From an uncultured Paracoccaceae bacterium (GTDB lineage Bacteria; Pseudomonadota; Alphaproteobacteria; Rhodobacterales; Rhodobacteraceae), in assembly GCA_937920555.1 (NCBI GenBank), contig CAKZTM010000049.1, forward strand, positions 1 to 53,979: a DNA stretch of 53,979 nt. Direction: 5' to 3'. Shown piece after piece: positions 37,934-47,698 of the stretch. Both the position numbers and the translations under genes were made by a program. The notes under the pieces are model-generated. The model did no database searches and was not told the DNA's origin. It saw only the letters and a list, made by a program, of their open reading frames with translations. Every line of letters starts with the position of its first letter. The first letter of the stretch is position 1.

Positions 37934-38375
37934 GCCGCTGACCCATGACATCGTCTTGCGGTGTTCGCTTGAGCATGCGTTTGACACGTTCACGCAGCGG
38001 GTCAATTTATGGTGGCCGCTTGCGCACCGGAAATTCGATGTCTCCACATTCTATTGCGAACCGGTACAGGGCGGAGCGCTCACCGAAATATCCAATTCAG
38101 GTGAGCGTTTCATTTGGGCGGACCTTACAGATATCGATCGGCCCCACACTCTGGAACTGGCCTGGCATCCGGGAAAAAACACACACCCAACCAAGACAGA
38201 GATCGTATTTCAGGCCGTCGGACCCCACGAAACTCGCATTCAACTGACGCATTCAGAAGGCCACTCCGATCTGGGAACAGATTGGCCCAAACGCGCCGCT
38301 CTATTTGATCGCGGATGGACTGCCGTGCTCGCGGCCATTCATGAATTCATTGAAACAGAAGGGGAAAGAGAATGA
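37926..38375 (+). CDS. SRPBCC/AHSA1 family ligand-binding protein
   Basis: This 149-aa START-like protein of the Aha1 C-terminal (SRPBCC) family has a hydrophobic cavity of unknown ligand. The typical opening HDIVLRCSLEHAFDTFTQRVNLWWPL and the end TDWPKRAALFDRGWTAVLAAIHEFI are present. The ATG at 37926 overlaps the regulator stop; a GTG nine bases upstream is less likely. It ends with an ATGA overlap to the next gene. ArsR-SRPBCC pairs are common, but their role is mostly undefined. Confidence 0.87.
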   Translation: MNEPLTHDIVLRCSLEHAFDTFTQRVNLWWPLAHRKFDVSTFYCEPVQGGALTEISNSGERFIWADLTDIDRPHTLELAWHPGKNTHPTKTEIVFQAVGPHETRIQLTHSEGHSDLGTDWPKRAALFDRGWTAVLAAIHEFIETEGERE

Positions 38376-38785
38376 TTATCGACCTTGCTGCGTTAAATTG
38401 GTTGGCCATTTTGGCCTGTGTCGTCCTTGGGCAAATCATACTGACGGTCTGGTTCGCTGTTTTGGTTGCCGAGCCTTGGGCTAAGGCATACGGGGCCGCG
38501 GACAAGGCCCAACATGCGGCGGAAATCCCAATGTACACTTATGGGATCGGGTTGCTGTGCACGATCCTGCTGAGCATCGGTCTGGCCACGCTTGGCAATG
38601 CATTGAACGTGACCGGCATTGCGGGCGGGCTGTCCATGGGGCTGTTCGTCTCGATCTTCTTTTGTTTGGCAACCGCGATACCGGGCTACGCCTTCCTTAG
38701 AAGATGGCCCGCATTGGTACTGGCAATTGCCCCGCAGGTGATCGTGATCCTTGTCATGAGCGCAGTGCTCGCCATTTGGGCTTAA
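38372..38785 (+). CDS. DUF1761 family membrane protein
   Basis: This 137-aa protein has four transmembrane helices (LNWLAILACVVLGQIILTVWF; YTYGIGLLCTILLSIGLATLG; GGLSMGLFVSIFFCLATAIPGYAFL; ALVLAIAPQVIVILVMSAVLAIW). The pattern N-W-L-A-I-L...WF fits DUF1761, often found with SRPBCC/ArsR genes. The start overlaps the preceding stop as ATGA, and AAGGGG lies upstream. Function is unknown. Confidence 0.85.
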   Translation: MIIDLAALNWLAILACVVLGQIILTVWFAVLVAEPWAKAYGAADKAQHAAEIPMYTYGIGLLCTILLSIGLATLGNALNVTGIAGGLSMGLFVSIFFCLATAIPGYAFLRRWPALVLAIAPQVIVILVMSAVLAIWA

Positions 38786-38796
38786 TGGGGCGCACC

Positions 38797-40743
38797 CTAG
38801 CTTCGGTTCATCCGGTTCTCGATCAACTCATCGACCACCGCAGGCTCCGCCAAAGTGGAGGTGTCGCCCAAGCTGCCAAAATCATCCTCAGCCACTTTGC
38901 GCAAGATACGGCGCATGATTTTGCCGGACCGGGTCTTGGGCAGACCGGGGGCCCACTGGATCAAATCAGGCTTGGCAATGGGACCGATTTCCTTGCGCAC
39001 CCAATCGCTGAGCTCCTTGCGCAATTCCTCCGTCGGCTCCTCCCCGTTCATCAAGGTCACATAGGCGTAAATGCCCTGCCCTTTGACATCATGAGGATAG
39101 CCAACAACCGCACTTTCAGCCACTTTGGGATGCGCCACCAACGCACTCTCGACCTCTGCTGTGCCCATCCGGTGGCCAGAGACATTGATCACATCATCCA
39201 CACGACCCGTGATCCAGTAATAACCATCCGCGTCGCGCTTGCAGCCGTCGCCGGTGAAGTAATATCCCTTGTAATCGGAAAAATAGGCCGAAATGAACCG
39301 GTCATGATCACCCCAAACCGTGCGCATCTGACCGGGCCAACTGTCCTTGATGCACAAGACCCCCTCGGCCTCGGTGCCAGATTGCTCTTCTGCGGTTTGC
39401 GCATCCAAAATAACCGGCTGAATGCCGAAAAACGGATTGGTCGCAGAACCGGGCTTGGTCGCGGTCGCCCCCGGCAACGGGGTCAAAAGATGCCCGCCGG
39501 TCTCTGTTTGCCACCATGTGTCCACGATCGGGCATTTGCCCTTTCCGACCACCTCATTATACCAATCCCACGCCTCTGGATTGATCGGCTCACCGACCGT
39601 GCCCAACAGCTTGAGCGACGATAAATCAGCCGCCTCCACAAAGGAATTGCCCTGCCCCATCAACGCACGAATGGCCGTGGGTGCTGTGTAGAACTGATTG
39701 ACCTTGTGCTTTTCACAAACCTGCCAAAACCGGCTGGCATCAGGATAGGTGGGCACGCCCTCAAACATCAACGTGGTCGCCCCATTGGCCAAAGGCCCGT
39801 AGACGATATAAGAATGCCCGGTGACCCAACCGACATCGGCTGTGCACCAGAAAATGTCCCCATCTTGATAATCGAATGTGTACTGATGGGTCATGGCCGC
39901 ATAAACCAAATACCCGCCAGAGCTGTGCACCACACCCTTGGGCATGCCGGTGGAACCAGATGTGTACAAAATGAACAACGGATCTTCCGCATTCATAGCC
40001 ACAGGCGCTGAGATATCCGACGCCTCTAACGCCATCTCGTTATAATCGAAATCGCGACCGTCAATCCAAGTGGTCTGCCCCCCGGTGCGCTTGACCACAA
40101 GACATTTCACCGTGTCCTTGCAATGCAAAAGCGCCTGATCCGCATTGGACTTCAACGGCGTGTTGCGCCCGCCCCGAGGGGCCTCATCGGCCGTGATCAC
40201 AACCTTCGCATCACTGGCATTGATCCGTGCGCCCAACGCATCAGGTGAGAACCCGGCAAACACAATCGAATGAATGGCCCCGATCCGCGCACAGGCCAGC
40301 ATCGCATAGGCAGCCTCCGGGATCATCGGCATGTAAATCACCACACGGTCGCCCTTGCGAACCCCCAACTCCTCCAGGATATTGGCCATCTTGCAAACGG
40401 AGCTGTGCAACTCTTTGTAGGTGATGTGCTTGGACAGCCCCGGATCATCACCTTCCCAAATGATCGCGGTCTGATCCCCGCGTGTCTCCAAATGACGATC
40501 CACGCAATTGGCGCAGACATTCATCTCGCCGTCCTCAAACCACTTGATCGACACATTATCATGGGCAAAGGACGTGTTTTTGACCTTGGTATAGGGCTTG
40601 ATCCAGTCAATCCGCTTGCCCTCTTCGCGCCAAAACGCCTCCGGGTCGGAAATGGAGGCAGCATATTTCGCCTCGTAACCGGCCGCATCAATATGGGCGG
40701 AGGCGGCGAAATCAGCGGATGGTGGAAAAACACGATTGGTCAT
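38797..40743 (-). CDS. acs: acetyl-CoA synthetase
   Basis: This 648-aa adenylate-forming ligase makes acetyl-CoA from acetate, ATP and CoA. The phosphate-binding loop [15 protein letters not shown], the acetate-pocket [12 protein letters not shown] and [12 protein letters not shown] are present, as is the C-terminal [15 protein letters not shown], whose central Lys is the usual acetylation site. GTGAGGACGCT before the ATG at 40743 supports this start over an ATG seven codons upstream. It is the last gene of the ABC-transporter operon (87 bp after livF), so uptake and activation are co-expressed. Propionate may also be used; the family is mainly acetate-specific. Confidence 0.96.
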   Translation of the reverse strand: MTNRVFPPSADFAASAHIDAAGYEAKYAASISDPEAFWREEGKRIDWIKPYTKVKNTSFAHDNVSIKWFEDGEMNVCANCVDRHLETRGDQTAIIWEGDDPGLSKHITYKELHSSVCKMANILEELGVRKGDRVVIYMPMIPEAAYAMLACARIGAIHSIVFAGFSPDALGARINASDAKVVITADEAPRGGRNTPLKSNADQALLHCKDTVKCLVVKRTGGQTTWIDGRDFDYNEMALEASDISAPVAMNAEDPLFILYTSGSTGMPKGVVHSSGGYLVYAAMTHQYTFDYQDGDIFWCTADVGWVTGHSYIVYGPLANGATTLMFEGVPTYPDASRFWQVCEKHKVNQFYTAPTAIRALMGQGNSFVEAADLSSLKLLGTVGEPINPEAWDWYNEVVGKGKCPIVDTWWQTETGGHLLTPLPGATATKPGSATNPFFGIQPVILDAQTAEEQSGTEAEGVLCIKDSWPGQMRTVWGDHDRFISAYFSDYKGYYFTGDGCKRDADGYYWITGRVDDVINVSGHRMGTAEVESALVAHPKVAESAVVGYPHDVKGQGIYAYVTLMNGEEPTEELRKELSDWVRKEIGPIAKPDLIQWAPGLPKTRSGKIMRRILRKVAEDDFGSLGDTSTLAEPAVVDELIENRMNRS

Positions 40744-40830
40744 AGCGTCCTCACTTGTCGTCATGGAACAGCGTCGCCCAAAGGTCCGATCCCCAAGGCT
40801 TACTGTCTTCTCATTAGAATTTAGGTCTCG

Positions 40831-41583
40831 TTAGATAGCCAGATACTCGTGACGTAAATCAACGTTGTCGAGCACTTCTTTGGCACTTCCGTCAAACACG
40901 ATCTTTCCGGTCTCAAGAATAATCGCCCGATCCGCCAGCTTCAAAGCCGCCACGGCGTTTTGCTCAACGATGATCGTCGTCATGCCCTGCTCGCGAATGT
41001 AATGCAGCGTCTTCTCGATCTCTTGCACAATCACCGGGGCCAAACCCTCATAGGGCTCATCCAACAACAACAACTTGATGTCACGCGCCAACGCCCGACC
41101 AATGGCCAGCATTTGCTGCTCACCGCCCGAAAGGGTCGTGCCCTCCTGCTTGCGCCGCTCGCCCAGACGCGGGAACAGATCGTAAATCCGATCCAAAGAC
41201 CAGCCCATAGGCGGTGCAATCTGCGCCAACTTGATGTTCTCTTCCACCGTCAGGCCCGGAATGATCGAGCGTGTCTCAGGCACAAGCCCCACACCCAATT
41301 GCGCCGCATCATGGGACCGCTTGTCATGGAGCGTCACATGATCCAGACGTAACTCGCCCGAGCGCAATTCCGGGTCATCCATCCGCGCAATGGTCCGCAA
41401 CATAGAGGTCTTGCCGGCCCCGTTGCGCCCCAATAGCGCAAGGATTTCGCCTTCATGCACGTTAAAGCTGACACCTTGGACAATATAGCTCTCGCCGTAA
41501 TAGGCGTGCACATCATAAGCCTCAAAATAGGCCGGTGCGGTCGCTGCATGGTTCGCGTTCTTTTCCAGCGTTTCAGTGCTCAT
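40831..41583 (-). CDS. livF: branched-chain-type ABC transporter ATPase LivF
   Basis: This 250-aa ATPase has Walker A GRNGAGKTS, signature LSGGEQQMLAIGRAL and Walker B LLLLDEPYEGLAP. The short LivF-type length and missing C-terminal insertion distinguish it from LivG. Its ATG overlaps the livG stop as ATGA. It powers the HAAT-family importer encoded upstream. The linked acs gene suggests the transported molecule feeds acetyl-CoA, but leucine-type or amide substrates cannot be excluded. Confidence 0.93.
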   Translation of the reverse strand: MSTETLEKNANHAATAPAYFEAYDVHAYYGESYIVQGVSFNVHEGEILALLGRNGAGKTSMLRTIARMDDPELRSGELRLDHVTLHDKRSHDAAQLGVGLVPETRSIIPGLTVEENIKLAQIAPPMGWSLDRIYDLFPRLGERRKQEGTTLSGGEQQMLAIGRALARDIKLLLLDEPYEGLAPVIVQEIEKTLHYIREQGMTTIIVEQNAVAALKLADRAIILETGKIVFDGSAKEVLDNVDLRHEYLAI

Positions 41584-42338
41584 TCGTGAGCCCCCCCAAG
41601 ATAAGCTTCCTGAACTTTCGGATTGCCCTTGATGTTCTCAGGCTTGTCCTCAACGATCACATGACCCTGTACCAGTACCGAGATTTTATCCGCCAGCGAG
41701 AACACAACCTCCATGTCATGCTCAATGATGATCTTGGTGATCCCGCGCGTCTCCCCGATATGCTTGAGAAGATTGATCGTGTTTTCCGTATCCGCCCGCG
41801 CCATACCCGCCGTCGGCTCATCCAACAAAAGCAGCTTTGGCTCTTGAACCAGCCCCATGGCCAGCTCCAGACGCCGCTTGTCTCCGCGCGACATGGACGA
41901 TGCCGTCATGTGGCGTTTCTCGGCCATGCCCACATCTTCAAGCGTGTGCTCGGCCAAATCCTTGATGCCACCCTCGGAACGCATGCGCGCCCAAGGGTTC
42001 AGCTTGAACGCCCCGTCGCGGTGCGCCAATGCCGGGATCATCACGTTTTCCAGAACCGTAAGCTCGGTGAAAATCTCCGGGGTCTGGAACACACGCGACA
42101 CACCCGCCTGATTGATCTCATGAGGCTTGAGACCCAAGAGCGATTTGCCGTTGAACATCACCGTGCCCGTGTCGGGCATAAGACGCCCGACAAAACAGTT
42201 GAGCAATGTCGATTTACCCGCCCCGTTGGGACCGATAATGGCGTGAACCTTGCCCTCTTCCACGTCCAGATTGACGTTGTCGAGCGCCTGCAATCCACCA
42301 AAGCGCTTGTTGACGCTCTGAACTTCAAGAATACCCAT
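41580..42338 (-). CDS. livG: branched-chain-type ABC transporter ATPase LivG
   Basis: This 252-aa ATPase has Walker A GPNGAGKST and Walker B LLLLDEPTAGM with the LivG-type region HEINQAGVSRVFQTPEIF between them. The signature reads MSRGDKRRLELA instead of the common LSxGEQ, a sequence difference worth noting but within what is seen in this subfamily. It lies 12 bp after livM and overlaps livF. Confidence 0.93.
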   Translation of the reverse strand: MGILEVQSVNKRFGGLQALDNVNLDVEEGKVHAIIGPNGAGKSTLLNCFVGRLMPDTGTVMFNGKSLLGLKPHEINQAGVSRVFQTPEIFTELTVLENVMIPALAHRDGAFKLNPWARMRSEGGIKDLAEHTLEDVGMAEKRHMTASSMSRGDKRRLELAMGLVQEPKLLLLDEPTAGMARADTENTINLLKHIGETRGITKIIIEHDMEVVFSLADKISVLVQGHVIVEDKPENIKGNPKVQEAYLGGAHE

Positions 42339-42350
42339 CGTCTCTGCTCC

Positions 42351-43550
42351 CTATTCTGCGGGAACGGTGGCTTTGCCATCCGTCTCGTCAGATTTCTTCT
42401 TGCGTGAGAACATCTTACCGATGCGCTGCATGCCTTCCATCAGCCCGCCGGGCAGGAAAATCACAACAAGCATGAACAAAATACCAAGGGTCAAATGCCA
42501 CCCCTTGCCCACAAACGGATGCAGGATCGTGACCATCACATTCTCCAAACCTTCTGGCAAGAAAGAGAACCAGCTGTGCAAGATGCTGTCATTGATCTTG
42601 GAGAAAATGTTCTCGAAATACTTGATGAACCCGGCCCCCAGGATGGGCCCTAGAAGCGTGCCGGCACCGCCCAGAATGGTCATCAGAACCACCTCGCCAG
42701 AGGCGGTCCACTGCATGCGCTCGGCCCCCGCAAGAGGGTCCATAGCCGCCATCAGACCACCCGCAAGACCCGCATACATGCCAGAGATGACAAAGGCTGT
42801 CAGCGTGTAGGGACGTGTCGAAACACCGGTGTAGTTCAAGCGGTTCTGGTTGGTTTTGATCGCTTTAAGCATCAACCCGAACGGCGAGCGGAAAATCCGG
42901 ATCGCCACATAAAGAGCCGCCAACATGAACAAACCGCTGATGTAATAGCCCACGTTGAACGTGAAGGACCAGCCGCCCACAAGCCACTCATAACTGGCCC
43001 GCATTTCCAACCCGAACAGCGAAGGCGCCGGAATATTGCCGCCCTCGGCCCGGAAATCTAAGATGCGCGGATCGTTGAGTGCGGTTTGCAAACCCGTCTC
43101 CCCGCCCGTGATCGGGGTCAGAACCGACGCGGCCAAGGCAAAGGCCATCTGCGCAAAGGCAAGTGTCAGGATCGAGAAATAAATCCCCGACCGCCGCAAC
43201 GAAATAAACCCGATCGCCAGCGCCATAACACCCGCCACAAGGGTCGAGATCACAATCGCCGGGATCACGTTGATCGTCAGCAGCTTGAGCATCCAAACAG
43301 CCGCATAAGACCCGGTCCCAAGAAAGGCCGCATGTCCAAAGGACAGATACCCCGTGAGCCCGAACAGGATGTTAAACCCGATGGCAAATATCCCGAAGAT
43401 CACAAAGCGCTGCATCAGATCAGGATAACCGCCGTTGAACTGCGCCAAACCACTCTCGGTTGGAAACGGGTTCATCAAGAAAGGTGCAAATGCAACCAAC
43501 ACCGCGACGAAGAAAAACAGACGTGTATCTTTTGTATCAAGACCAAACAT
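42351..43550 (-). CDS. livM: branched-chain-type ABC transporter permease LivM
   Basis: This 399-aa multispanning permease has about nine to ten membrane helices and the family landmarks [22 protein letters not shown] and [32 protein letters not shown]. The last 40 residues form a charged cytoplasmic tail ([15 protein letters not shown]). It starts 3 bp after livH and pairs with it as the membrane domain of the importer. Confidence 0.93.
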   Translation of the reverse strand: MFGLDTKDTRLFFFVAVLVAFAPFLMNPFPTESGLAQFNGGYPDLMQRFVIFGIFAIGFNILFGLTGYLSFGHAAFLGTGSYAAVWMLKLLTINVIPAIVISTLVAGVMALAIGFISLRRSGIYFSILTLAFAQMAFALAASVLTPITGGETGLQTALNDPRILDFRAEGGNIPAPSLFGLEMRASYEWLVGGWSFTFNVGYYISGLFMLAALYVAIRIFRSPFGLMLKAIKTNQNRLNYTGVSTRPYTLTAFVISGMYAGLAGGLMAAMDPLAGAERMQWTASGEVVLMTILGGAGTLLGPILGAGFIKYFENIFSKINDSILHSWFSFLPEGLENVMVTILHPFVGKGWHLTLGILFMLVVIFLPGGLMEGMQRIGKMFSRKKKSDETDGKATVPAE

Positions 43551-43553
43551 CGA

Positions 43554-44585
43554 TCAGTCCTCCATCACGCCCTTGCGGCCCAACAGGCCTCGGGGTCGGG
43601 TCAATAAGATTATAATTGCAGCCAAGTAGATGACGACCTGATTGATGCCGGGGATCACTTCGATCACTTCGCGCATGGATGCGAAACTCTGCAAAATCCC
43701 TAGGACAAATCCGGCAAGAACAGCGCCGGGCAAAGAGCCCATACCGCCGACCACCACAACCACAAAGGAGATCACCAGAAAATCCATACCCATATGGTAA
43801 TTGGGCGAGTTGATGGGCGTGTACATCACGCCCGCAAGACCCGCGACACAGGCCGCCAATCCGAACATGATCGTAAACCGCCGGTCGATATCAATGCCCA
43901 GCAAACCAACCGTCTCCCGGTCCGCCATACCCGCGCGCACAACCATCCCGAAGGTGGTGAACTGCAAAAAGGCAAAAACAGCGGTGATCACGATGGCCGC
44001 GAAGGCGAAATAGACCAAACGCCAATAAGGATAGATGATCCGGTTAGGCTCAAAGCCTAGAAGCAGACCGAAATCATAGCTGCCCCGGAAGACTTCCGGT
44101 GCTGGCGCAGGGATGGGATTGGCCCCGAAATAGGCCTTGATGATCTCCTGCAAGACAATCGCAAGACCGAATGTCACAAGGATCTGATCCGCATGCGGGC
44201 GCTTGTAGAAATGCTTGATGAGGCCGCGCTCCATGGCGATCCCGATCAGGATCATCACCGGAATGGCGAACAAAATAGCCAACGGAACCGACCAGTCGAT
44301 AATGGCGTTTGACGTCGCCTCTCCGAACCAGTCCTGCAAATAGGGCACCTTCACTTTCAAAGGATTGCCCAGAAAATCCTTCTGGCTCTCATCGATGACC
44401 TCATGACTGAGCGACAAAAGCCGCTGCAATGTCACCGTACAAAAAGCCCCCAACATAAACAGGGCACCATGGGCGAAGTTGACCACCCCGAGCGTTCCGA
44501 AAATCAGAGTGAGGCCCAAAGCGATCAGCGCATAGGCCGACCCTCCGTCCAAACCACTCAATAATTGTATGATAAATGCTTCCAT
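43554..44585 (-). CDS. livH: branched-chain-type ABC transporter permease LivH
   Basis: This 343-aa permease has about eight membrane helices. Landmarks are ALGLTLIFGTLGVVNFAHGALFMLGAF near the N-terminus and GMADRETVGLLGIDIDRRF with VMYTPINSPNYHMGMDFLVISFVVVVVGGMGSLPGA near the C-terminus. A central loop of about 60 residues (SQKDFLGNPLKVKVPYLQDW) is longer than in the classical leucine permease, as in other roseobacter copies. It follows the binding-protein gene after a 114-bp gap containing a hairpin. Confidence 0.93.
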   Translation of the reverse strand: MEAFIIQLLSGLDGGSAYALIALGLTLIFGTLGVVNFAHGALFMLGAFCTVTLQRLLSLSHEVIDESQKDFLGNPLKVKVPYLQDWFGEATSNAIIDWSVPLAILFAIPVMILIGIAMERGLIKHFYKRPHADQILVTFGLAIVLQEIIKAYFGANPIPAPAPEVFRGSYDFGLLLGFEPNRIIYPYWRLVYFAFAAIVITAVFAFLQFTTFGMVVRAGMADRETVGLLGIDIDRRFTIMFGLAACVAGLAGVMYTPINSPNYHMGMDFLVISFVVVVVGGMGSLPGAVLAGFVLGILQSFASMREVIEVIPGINQVVIYLAAIIILLTRPRGLLGRKGVMED

Positions 44586-44656
44586 CTCGCGCGTCCCACG
44601 GTGTGTCTTGAATAGTCGGCCGGATTAGCCCGGCCTGAAAATCTCGGTGAGAATGA

Positions 44657-44686
44657 TGCGGCCCCTCACCTACGCAAGAGGCCGCA
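44657..44686 (-). promoter_or_regulatory. hairpin between binding-protein and permease genes
   Basis: TGCGGCC (44657-44663) and GGCCGCA (44680-44686) are inverted repeats in the 114-bp gap between livK-type and livH genes. On the transcribed strand this stem can slow RNA polymerase or protect the upstream mRNA, giving more binding protein than permease, a common pattern in such operons. There is no terminal U run. Confidence 0.4.
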
Positions 44687-44699
44687 GTCGTCCCTAGAC

Positions 44700-46058
44700 T
44701 TAGGCGCCTGGGTTACAGGTACCCAGATCACCACCAAAGATGGAGGCATCGTAAGTCACCTGAGCCGCTGGCGTCACTTCCACGATCTCAAGAAGATCGA
44801 ACTCGGATGTTGGGTTCTCTTTACCCTTCACAACAAGCACGTCCTTGAAGCACTGGTGATCTTCCGCGCGGTAAAGCGTTGGACCATTGCCAAGACCGTC
44901 AAACTCAAGACCCTCAAGCGCTTGTCCAATACCACATGGGTTGAACGTGCCGGCCATCTCAGCGGCCTGCGCATAAAGAAGCGTCTGACAGTAAACCGTG
45001 TGAGCAGCCTGCGATGGCGGGAAGCCATACTTGGTGCCGAAGGACTGAACGAATGCTTTGGAGCCCTCGTCCTGCAACGACCAGTGCCAGTTTGTGGAGC
45101 CGAAGATGCCCTTCACGTTCGCACCCGCACCCTTCGCCATCAGGCGGGAGTAAAGTGGAACAACAATCTGGAAGTCCTGACCATTGGCTTGCGCCTCGCG
45201 CAGACCGAACTGAACAGCAGAAGTCAAAGAGTTGACCATGTTTCCGCCGTAGTGGTTCAGAATCAGAACGTCAGCACCGGACGACAGAACAGGCGCTACA
45301 TAGTCCTTGAAATCTGTCTGTGCCAAAGGCGTCTTCACGGCAGCAACAGTCTCCCAACCGATAGCCTCGGTGGATGTCCGAACAGCTTCCTCTGTGGTGT
45401 AACCCCAGTTGTAGTCGGCTGTCAGGTGGTAAGCCTTACGGTTGGTACCGTAATTTGCACCCAAGATCGGCGCCAAAGCAGCACCAGACATGTAAGAGTT
45501 GAAGAAGTGACGGAAACCGTTGGCCTTCTTGTCCTTACCTGTTGTGTCGTTGGAATGGGTCAGACCCGCCATGAAGATGATGCCAGCTTCCTGACACAAA
45601 GACTGAACAGCAACCGCCACACCGGAGGAAGATCCACCCGTGATCATGATCGCGCCGTCTTTTTCAATCATCGACTTGGCAGAGGCACGCGCCGCATCCG
45701 GCTTGGTCTGCGTATCGCCTGTGACATACTCGACCTTCTTGCCGAGGATACCAGAACCAGTCAAAGCAGAGGCACTGCCGCCAACGGTAAATGTGCCCAT
45801 CATGCCGCCGTCGCCGCCGCCATTGAGGTGCTCAACCGCAAGCTCGTAAGCGCGCAGCTCGTCCGCACCCTCATCCGCGTAAGGACCGGTTTGCGGTACG
45901 TTGAAACCAAGCGTAACAGACCCGCCCTGAGGCGCGTTTGTGTAGCCCGCATGATTTGCCGCCCAAACAGGCGAGAACAGCGTCGGCGCAGCAAGACCCG
46001 CCCCGGCAACAGCGCCGGTCTTGATCATATTGCGTCGTGTGAAATTAGAGTTGGACAT
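44700..46058 (-). CDS. ABC transporter substrate-binding protein (Leu/Ile/Val-amide type), Tat-exported
   Basis: This 452-aa periplasmic binding protein of the type I HAAT family has a twin-arginine signal, FTRRNMIKTGAVAGAGLAAP, with a cleavage site after PVWAA. Family features include GFNVPQTGPYADEGADELRAYELAV, EYVTGDTQTKPDAARASAKSMIEKDGAIMITGGSSSG and LHRADYN-like HLTADYNWGYTTE. GGGAGG 7 nt before the ATG supports the start. Base composition is somewhat lower in GC than in its neighbours, as expected for a highly expressed gene. The ligand is unknown; gene order with acs favours a short-chain acyl or amide compound, which is an inference. Confidence 0.9.
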   Translation of the reverse strand: MSNSNFTRRNMIKTGAVAGAGLAAPTLFSPVWAANHAGYTNAPQGGSVTLGFNVPQTGPYADEGADELRAYELAVEHLNGGGDGGMMGTFTVGGSASALTGSGILGKKVEYVTGDTQTKPDAARASAKSMIEKDGAIMITGGSSSGVAVAVQSLCQEAGIIFMAGLTHSNDTTGKDKKANGFRHFFNSYMSGAALAPILGANYGTNRKAYHLTADYNWGYTTEEAVRTSTEAIGWETVAAVKTPLAQTDFKDYVAPVLSSGADVLILNHYGGNMVNSLTSAVQFGLREAQANGQDFQIVVPLYSRLMAKGAGANVKGIFGSTNWHWSLQDEGSKAFVQSFGTKYGFPPSQAAHTVYCQTLLYAQAAEMAGTFNPCGIGQALEGLEFDGLGNGPTLYRAEDHQCFKDVLVVKGKENPTSEFDLLEIVEVTPAAQVTYDASIFGGDLGTCNPGA

Positions 46059-46148
46059 ATAATCCTCCCAATCGATTGTGTTTGTCCGCGGCCGCGGAGT
46101 CCCAGCTTATTGAAAGCCACGGTCACTATCGGGCGATTGTGTCAATTG

Positions 46149-46239
46149 CTCAATAAATTGTTGCGTTTATTGAGTTTTTTTGTAAATTTTTTGAACTACC
46201 GCAGTGCAATATTGTAAATTTCTTTGCAATGCACTGCGG
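46149..46239. promoter_or_regulatory. divergent promoter with three inverted-repeat elements
   Basis: Within the 214-bp gap between the ABC operon and the XRE regulator lie three elements. CTCAATAAA/TTTATTGAG (46149-46157 and 46166-46174) is a perfect 9-bp inverted repeat. TTGTAAATTTTTTGAA spans 46180-46195, and TTGTAAATTTCTTTGCAA (46212-46229) is a related imperfect palindrome beginning 32 bp later. CCGCAGTGCA/TGCACTGCGG (46199-46208 and 46230-46239) is a perfect 10-bp inverted repeat enclosing the last one. The TTTGCAA-type core resembles the RamB consensus (AAAGTTTGCAAA) known from corynebacteria. It is the best operator candidate for the adjacent regulator. Confidence 0.55.
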
Positions 46240-46272
46240 CAAGCTGATGAAAACTAAAGGAAAAGACTGCAA

Positions 46273-47616
46273 ATGAAAGGATCATTGGCCGGGACCCGAA
46301 TTCGCGAAAGACGCCGCCAGCTTGAGCTTAAGCAATCAACTCTGGCCCAAACCGCAGGCATCTCCGCCTCTTATCTCAATTTGATCGAACATAACCGCCG
46401 GACCGTCTCGGGCAAAGTGCTGGGCGCGATTGCCAAAGCGCTCGGGCTTGACCCCAATGATCTGGCCGAGGGGGCTGAATCGCAACTGGTCGAGGATTTG
46501 CGCCAAGTGTTGGCCGACCACCCCGATCAGGCCACCGCCACCACCGCCATCGAGGAGTTCATCGGCCGCTTTCCCGGCTGGGCACGCATCGTCGCCACTC
46601 AGGCCCGCCAGATCAAAGACGACCGCGCCGCTATTGCGACCTTCATGGACCGGCAGAATTTCGATCCGCATCTGCAAAATACGCTGCACGAGATGCTGAC
46701 GACCATCACCGCGATCCGCTCCACCTCCGGCATTTTAACCACCGAGGAGGACATCGACACCCCGCAGCGCAGCCGCTTTCAAAACATCATCCATGATGAA
46801 AGCCGCCGCCTGTCCGATGCGGCCCAAGAGCTGGTCTCCTATTTTGATCACGCTCAGGAGGTCACGACCCAAACCACCTCGTCGCAAGATGCGTTCGAGA
46901 CGTTTTTGACCCAGCGCGACCATGTGTTTGAAGAGCTGGAAGATACCAACGCCCCGGCTCAGGCGATCGCGGACATCCTGCGTCAAGACCTCCCCCGCGC
47001 CACCGCCGAGACCCGCGCCAAGCTGCGCGAGCGGATGGCGGTCTACGCCCAAGACGCAGCCCTCATGCCGCTTGCGGATTTTCTGGCCCTCGGCCAAAAA
47101 ACCGCCTTCTCCCCCGATCTGCTCAGCGCCACGTTCGGGGCCGATCTTCACGCCACGTTTCGTAGACTGGCCACCCTCAAACGCCGTGATCTGGACGTGC
47201 CCCGCTTTGGCCTTGTGATCGTGAACGCCGCAGGCCAGCCGCAATTCCGCCGCCCGCTCGAAGATTTCTCCCTGCCCCGCTTCACCTCGATTTGCGCCCT
47301 TTGGCCCGCCTTTCAGGCGCTCTCTGTGCCCGGCCAACCGCTCAGCGATATCATCGTGCTGCCAAACGGGCGGGAATTTCTGGCCCGCGCCATTGCACTT
47401 TCCGGCAGCCCCACAGCCTTTGGCCGCACCCCATCATTTTCAAGCGCCATGCTGGTCACATCGCTCAGTGACGCCCACCGGTTCGGCATGCTTGCCCAAC
47501 AAGCCCCCCACACCCCGCGCCAAGTGGGCACCTCGTGCAGGCTGTGCCAGCAAATCGACTGTTTTGCCCGCTCCGAACCCAGCATTCTGCCCCCCGCACC
47601 GGCCAAGTCGCCCTAA
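46273..47616 (+). CDS. XRE family short-chain fatty acyl regulator (ScfR/RamB type)
   Basis: This 447-aa regulator has an N-terminal helix-turn-helix (about residues 8-64, RIRERRRQLELKQSTLAQTAGISASYLNLIEHNRR) and a long ligand-sensing body. The C-terminal cysteine signature GTSCRLCQQIDCFARSEPSILPP is the hallmark of the DUF2083 short-chain fatty acyl regulator family, to which RamB, a regulator of acetate metabolism genes, belongs. It is transcribed divergently from the ABC-acs operon and precedes the two-component genes. I infer that it controls acs and the transporter in response to acyl-CoA status. Zinc-peptidase-like residues of the middle domain are not clearly recognisable. Confidence 0.85.
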   Translation: MKGSLAGTRIRERRRQLELKQSTLAQTAGISASYLNLIEHNRRTVSGKVLGAIAKALGLDPNDLAEGAESQLVEDLRQVLADHPDQATATTAIEEFIGRFPGWARIVATQARQIKDDRAAIATFMDRQNFDPHLQNTLHEMLTTITAIRSTSGILTTEEDIDTPQRSRFQNIIHDESRRLSDAAQELVSYFDHAQEVTTQTTSSQDAFETFLTQRDHVFEELEDTNAPAQAIADILRQDLPRATAETRAKLRERMAVYAQDAALMPLADFLALGQKTAFSPDLLSATFGADLHATFRRLATLKRRDLDVPRFGLVIVNAAGQPQFRRPLEDFSLPRFTSICALWPAFQALSVPGQPLSDIIVLPNGREFLARAIALSGSPTAFGRTPSFSSAMLVTSLSDAHRFGMLAQQAPHTPRQVGTSCRLCQQIDCFARSEPSILPPAPAKSP

Positions 47617-47698
47617 CTTTTTATGACCCGCCTGCCATGCTCCAATTGACACAAAGTGCTCCGCAACTAAGCTGGCCCAAAAGACCCTTGGGGGGGAC

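Noticed and set aside
44856-46217. 453-codon plus-strand frame opposite the substrate-binding protein gene
   Set aside because: The Tat signal and binding-protein motifs are on the minus strand; the opposite frame is Arg/Thr-rich shadow coding and would run into the divergent promoter.
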